Shown piece by piece: positions 1 through 4,600 of a stretch of DNA of 6,808 bases. The DNA comes from Opitutia bacterium (GTDB taxonomy: Bacteria; Verrucomicrobiota; Verrucomicrobiia; Opitutales; Coraliomargaritaceae), in assembly GCA_003503355.1 (NCBI GenBank), contig DOCS01000038.1:257-7064 (forward strand), given 5' to 3'. Under the pieces are notes generated by a model. The model was not told the origin of the DNA, ran no database searches, and saw nothing but the letters and a program-made list of their open reading frames with translations. Positions within the stretch are counted from its first letter, which is position 1; the number at the start of each line of letters is the position of its first letter. Made by a program: the position numbers and the translations under genes.

Positions 1-1188
1 AAGGTTGGAGGGGCCGCGACGCTGGAGAAATTAAAGGATCTCGACGATCCCGAGGGACGCCGCCAACAGACTGAGCAGAAGGTCAAGGCGAAGTTGGCTC
101 GCAGTACGCAGCCCAGCACGCTACGCCTCGACGCGAAAGTGAGCCAGGTCGCTGGTCTGCGCATCCATCTGCGCACGCGCCGTGGGTTGGAAGCCTTTGT
201 CCGCGATGAACTCCTGCAGCATCCAACCTTAAACGACCGCTTCAAACTACTCAAAGTGAGTGCGGGTTGCGTCGCTATTACAGCAACCGCGAGCTTCAGC
301 GTTGGTGATCTGTACCAGCTTCGCACCTTCGGTTCGATTCACTTTGTGCTCGGCGTCGTGCCTACCAGCAAGGACATCGATGTGGCCGCGTTGGCAAAGC
401 TCATCGCGTCACCGCTGACCCAGCGAATCTGCAGCAAACTGACCGATGGCCAGCCGCGCTATCGGCTCAAGTTTATGCGTGCCAAGGTGCCTTATGGAAC
501 CGCGCAGGCAGTGATCAACCAAGCCTTTGCCCAGTGCCCCGACTTACTCAACGACCCGCGCCAAGCGCCGTGGGCCATCGATGTCTATCCTGAAAAAATC
601 GGCAGCTCGGTTGAACTGCGCCCACGCGTGTCGCCTGACCCGCGCTTCGTATACCGTGCTGACGATGTGCCGGCGTCGACGCATCCTCCGCTGGCAGCGG
701 CCATGGCTAAATTGGCCGGCCAAACAGACAATGAAGTGGTGTGGGACCCTTTCTGCGGCTCAGGCTTGGAGCTGATCGAGCGATCCTTGCTCGGCGGCGT
801 GCAGGCAATCATCGCCTCGGACATTGCCCCAAAGGCCGTTGAGATCGCGCGCCTGAATCTTGAAAAGGCGGGCGTTACCAACGCGTCTGTTTCGACGCAC
901 GCGTGTGATTTTCGTGAGCATCAAGACATCGAAGACCTCCCCGCCGGTGGTGTGAGCCTGATGATTACCAATCCACCTCTAGGGCGGCGGGTGCGCGTGG
1001 CCGATATGCAGGGGCTGTTTGAGGAGATTTTCAAAGTAGCGGCCCGTAACTTACGCAAGGGCGGGCGCTTGGTGATTCTCAATCCGCTCAAGCGAACGAA
1101 CGCACCTGCATCGTTAAAACTACAGAGTGGTGATCCAGTGGATGTCGGCGGCTTTGAATGCCGTCTCGAAAAATGGGTGAAGCTGTAG
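1..1188 (+). CDS. RNA-type SAM-dependent methyltransferase (UPF0020/THUMP-methyltransferase-like), 5' partial
   Basis: The frame is open from base 1 to the TAG at 1186-1188, giving 395 visible residues; the true start lies before the window. A TTG at 94 could serve as a start, but coding-like sequence continues upstream of it. The C-terminal half is a Rossmann methyltransferase. SAM-binding motif I is DPFCGSG (visible residues 249-255). An acidic motif II follows in ASDIAPKAVEIARLNL, and catalytic motif IV is NPPLGRR (324-330). NPP-type motif IV with DPFCGSG is characteristic of RlmL/Trm11/Trm14-like enzymes that methylate guanine N2 in rRNA or tRNA, so a cytoplasmic RNA methyltransferase is the best guess; the substrate is unknown. 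The segment around GLEAFVRDEL resembles the start of THUMP-like regions. The first 31 residues look helical and could be the end of a HEAT-type repeat (weak inference). A hairpin 58 bases after the stop suggests it ends a transcript. Confidence 0.85.
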   Translation, partial: KVGGAATLEKLKDLDDPEGRRQQTEQKVKAKLARSTQPSTLRLDAKVSQVAGLRIHLRTRRGLEAFVRDELLQHPTLNDRFKLLKVSAGCVAITATASFSVGDLYQLRTFGSIHFVLGVVPTSKDIDVAALAKLIASPLTQRICSKLTDGQPRYRLKFMRAKVPYGTAQAVINQAFAQCPDLLNDPRQAPWAIDVYPEKIGSSVELRPRVSPDPRFVYRADDVPASTHPPLAAAMAKLAGQTDNEVVWDPFCGSGLELIERSLLGGVQAIIASDIAPKAVEIARLNLEKAGVTNASVSTHACDFREHQDIEDLPAGGVSLMITNPPLGRRVRVADMQGLFEEIFKVAARNLRKGGRLVILNPLKRTNAPASLKLQSGDPVDVGGFECRLEKWVKL

Positions 1189-1245
1189 GTACACTGGGCA
1201 TTCACAGAAATGCCGCGATCGCCGATTGATGGGACTGTACTTCTT

Positions 1246-1289
1246 ACTCCTGCCGGTGGCGCTTCGCTGTCACCGCCACCGGCAGGAGT
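1246..1289 (+). terminator. 16-bp perfect hairpin, probable intrinsic terminator of the methyltransferase gene
   Basis: Bases 1246-1261 (actcctgccggtggcg) are exactly complementary in reverse to 1274-1289, giving a 16-bp GC-rich stem with a 12-base loop. It begins 58 bases after the methyltransferase stop. The downstream tract is not a clean T run: it reads gtcctggattttgc and then further T-rich sequence, so Rho-independent termination is likely but not textbook. It could also be a mobile or dispersed palindrome placed between genes. Because the next gene is on the same strand, the hairpin would separate the two transcription units. Confidence 0.65.
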
Positions 1290-1438
1290 GTCCTGGATTT
1301 TGCTTAACTAATTTTGTTTTCTTCATTGGATGCACTCTGTCGGTTGCTTGAGAACATCAGCTTCTTCAATTTACACATTATTTATTACACTCCAAATATG
1401 TGCTTTTTTATTCAGGGATAATATGTCATAAACTTAAG

Positions 1439-1466
1439 TTGTGGGCATTATTAATCTATCTAATAT
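1439..1466 (+). promoter_or_regulatory. Candidate sigma-70-type promoter for the giant gene
   Basis: TTGTGG at 1439-1444 and TAATAT at 1461-1466 are separated by 16 bases, a plausible -35/-10 pair in an AT-rich region. Transcription would start around 1473, which coincides with the first ATG. The message would then be leaderless if translation starts at 1473, or would have a leader of about 30 bases if it starts at the ATG at 1503. AT-rich DNA produces such boxes by chance; GATAAT at 1417-1422 is another -10-like match without a good -35. Confidence 0.3.
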
Positions 1467-1472
1467 AAATTA

Positions 1473-1601
1473 ATGTCTAATAGATTCAAGACTCGTTATC
1501 TTATGCTTTTTGGTCGTACTCTTATTTGCGTTAAGCTTCTGGTGAAAATGTATTCGAGCGTTGGCTTGCTCAGTTTTAGCGGGGCACTGATCGTTTGTGC
1601 A
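1473..1601 (+). other. Signal peptide with a long basic N-terminal extension
   Basis: The first 43 residues contain a basic N-terminal part (R4, K6, R8, R15, K21, K25), then a hydrophobic core VGLLSFSGALIV, then VCA followed by DD. V-C-A fits the small-residue -3/-1 rule for signal peptidase I, giving a mature start at D44. The residue before C42 is valine, so this is not a proper lipobox and a lipoprotein is unlikely. Starting at ATG 1548 would leave an N-region without positive charge, which argues for ATG 1473 or 1503. A second, weaker hydrophobic stretch (YLMLF and LICVKLLV) precedes the core, making the leader longer than usual. Confidence 0.7.
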
Positions 1602-4600
1602 GATGACCAGGTGGTGACTGACCTCGCAGATTCTGGCGCAGGTTCCTTGCGTCAAGCGATCAACGATGTGGGATCTGGCGAACAGATCACTTTTGATCCG
1701 GCTTTAAGCGGTGCGACCATTACGCTGGGCGGTACTGAATTATTGGTGGATAAGAATCTGACGATTGATGCTGCTTCATTAGCAGATGGGATCACCGTGT
1801 CTGGCAATCATGCGTCACGTATTTTCAATGTGTCTGCGGGAGCGGTTGTAGAGCTGGACAGTCTGACCGTGCGCGATGGTTATATTAACGCAGAGGGTGA
1901 TCAAGGGGGGGCAGTTCGTAATACAGGCACCCTGACAGTGCGCAACTCAACTTTCTCGAATAATAAAGCCGCAATCTTTGGAGGCGCATTCGACAACTCC
2001 GGTACCTTGACCATTCTCAATAGTACTATTGCTCATAACGAAGCGCCGTCGTCCTCGGGTGGTATTCACAACCAGGGAGGCACGCTAACACTGATTCACA
2101 CAACTCTAGCGAGTAATCAGTCTGCGGAAATCGCTGGTGGTCTCTGGTCGGGAGAAGGCGGCAACGTTACGCTGACGGACTCCATTGTGGCGAACAATAC
2201 TGCTTTAAGTGGCCCGGACATCAGTACTTTTGAGACGATCACCGTCACCGGTGTGAACCTAATCGGTGATTTAGCTGATTCAAACTTGTCTGAAAGTGCT
2301 ACGCTTATAGTTGGTGACCCCAAACTGGCTGATTTGGGCGACTATGGTGGTCCCACTGCGACGATGCCTCCTTTACCAGAAAGCCCTGCGATTGATGCTG
2401 CCAGTGGCTCGTCAACCATTACCGATCAGCGTGGCTTGAATCGGATAGCAGCGGCAGCGAATGACATCGGCTCGGTCGAAGTGCTGGTCACGACCGCGTC
2501 GCCTCTGGGGGGGGGAGTCAATACATCGCTCCTGCCGACTTTCCAATGGTCCGGTTCAGAGAGCGCGACTTATGAAATTTTCATTGGCCCTGCGAGTGGC
2601 ATCCTCATGACGGTGGGTGTTCAGAGTTCGCCGTTTTCAGTAGCACAACCACTGCTAGCGGGAACGAATTACCGCTGGCGGATTGATACAACTGTAGGGG
2701 CCGAGACTTACCCAGGAACTGTCCAATATATGAACACTCGACAATGGATTGAAGTGACAACTGGCTTGGATGAAACGAATGGCATCACAGTGGGAGCTAT
2801 ATCATTGCGTGAAGCGATTGCTGATGCAGTGCCGTCGGGCACGCCAGAGATCATCCGCTTCGCAACCGAATTGAATGGTGGTATTATTACGCTAAAAGGC
2901 AGCGAGTTGCTGGTTGATAAGAGCGTGATTATTGATGCTCAGGCACTATCAGATGGGCTTACGCTGTCAGGCAACCATGCTTCGAGGATTTTCAATGTAT
3001 CGGAGGGATCCGTTGTTGTTTTGGACAGTCTGAATCTCACTGCTGGCGTTACACCTGCCGGCAGTGACGGGGCCGGCATATTAAATGCGGGTGATTTGAC
3101 AGTGCGCAATTCGTCGATCTTCGGCAATGCCTCCGGTCGTTACGGTGGCGGTTTCGAAAATACCGGTACGCTTACATTATTAAATACCACCGTTGCTCAG
3201 AACACTGCTACTTACGGCGGAGGAATCAATAATTTTGGCGGTACACTTAACCTGACGCATTGTACTATAGCGGGTAATCAGGCCGCAGTAACCGGAGGTG
3301 GTTTTTGGTCGAACCAAAGCCTCACGCTCACCGATTCAATTGTGGCGAACAATTCTGCACCCACAGCTGCGGACATAAGTACAAATGCTCCTGGCACGAT
3401 TACTTTGACCGGAGTGAATCTGATTAGTGATTTAGATAGCTCGAATTTAATTGCAGGTGCCGCTGTTTTGGTCGGCAACCCCTTACTGGCTGACCTTGGC
3501 AATCACGGAGGTCCCACTGCGACGATGCCACCATTGCTCGGTAGCCCAGCGATTGATGCGGCGACCGGATCGTTAAGTGGTAGCGGCCAGCGTGGTGTTA
3601 CCCGCCCTTATGCAACAATGGCGGATCTTGGGGCAGTTGAAGCAGTCTACTTTTCCGTCTCCAATAGCTTAGATTCGGGAGCCGGATCGCTGCGTGAGGC
3701 ATTGACACAGGCTGCCGCGCATGTCCCCTCCGTGGCGGGTCTGATCGATCTGGACCATGTATTGAGTGGCCAGACCATCACTTTGGCGAGCGAGTTGCTG
3801 GTCGCCAACAGCATGTGGCTGGATGCGTCGTCACTGGCAGATGGAATCACGCTGTCGGGCAATAACACGTCTCGTGTTTTGAATGTATCGGCGGGTTCGG
3901 TTGTGGATCTGGATACATGGACAATCACGGCGGGATTAACGCTTGCCGGTAGTGATGGCGCGGGGATCTTAAATGACGGAGATCTGACCATGCGTAATTC
4001 AACGCTTTTTGGTAACATCTCTGGCGGTCACGGCGGCGGCATTGCGAATACAGGCTCGCTGACATTATTAAATAGCACGGTGGCGAACAATACGGCCGGT
4101 CATTCCGGTGGTGGGATTGCCAGCCTAGAGGGCAGTGTTGCCGCATTTAGTTCGACCATTGCTGACAATTTATCGATCGAATCGGGTGGGGGCCTTTATG
4201 CTGGGGCAGGCGTCGTGACGCTCACTGGTTCGATTGTAGCAAAGAACATCGCCAATAACGTACCATACGATGTTAATCTGACTGGCAGTGCATCGGTTTC
4301 AGCTGAAGGCGGCAATTTGTTTAGTACGCTTCATGGAACAGATTTAATTGCGGGGCTTGGGGTACTTGTCGGTGACCCTCTGCTTGCCGATTTAGCGGAT
4401 TATGGAGGACCCACGCACACGATGCAGTTGCTACCGGGCAGTCCTGCAATTGATGCCGCGACAACGAATACAAATTTACAGGCAGACCAGCGGAGATTTG
4501 AGCGTCTACTTGGCGCTGCTGCGGATCTCGGTGCCTACGAGACGCCGGCGGGCGACTACACCCTTGCGGGCGTGTCATTGTTCGCCACGATGGATGCTTC

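Larger units (their letters stand above)
1189..1472. other. Intergenic region between methyltransferase and giant secreted-protein gene
   Basis: This 284-base gap has no credible gene on either strand. Its left part contains a strong GC-rich hairpin (1246-1289). From about 1295 onward the base composition becomes visibly AT-rich, as expected for promoter DNA ahead of the next gene. A 10-base perfect palindrome, aacttaagtt, lies at 1431-1440. An in-frame TAA at 1461-1463 bounds the downstream gene, so its start cannot lie further upstream. I see no riboswitch, tRNA or repeat array. Confidence 0.8.

Noticed and set aside
94..1188. TTG at 94 as the true start of the methyltransferase
   Set aside because: The same frame is open back to base 1 with coding-like, charged helical sequence, and no ribosome binding site precedes the TTG; the gene is treated as 5' partial.
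1431..1440. Ten-base palindrome aacttaagtt as an operator
   Set aside because: It does not extend beyond 10 bases and such short palindromes are common by chance in AT-rich DNA.
1590..1601. Lipoprotein signal (LIVC)
   Set aside because: The residue before Cys is Val rather than Gly, Ala or Ser, and a good signal peptidase I site (VCA before DD) overlaps it.
1470..1655. Minus-strand frame overlapping the giant gene start and the promoter region
   Set aside because: It covers the signal peptide region on the other strand, has no family resemblance, and its 3' end falls in AT-rich promoter DNA.
3647..4018. Minus-strand open frame of 123 codons
   Set aside because: It lies entirely opposite the repeated coding sequence of the giant gene, and similar antisense frames recur at the matching places in units 1 and 2; the protein has no recognisable domain.
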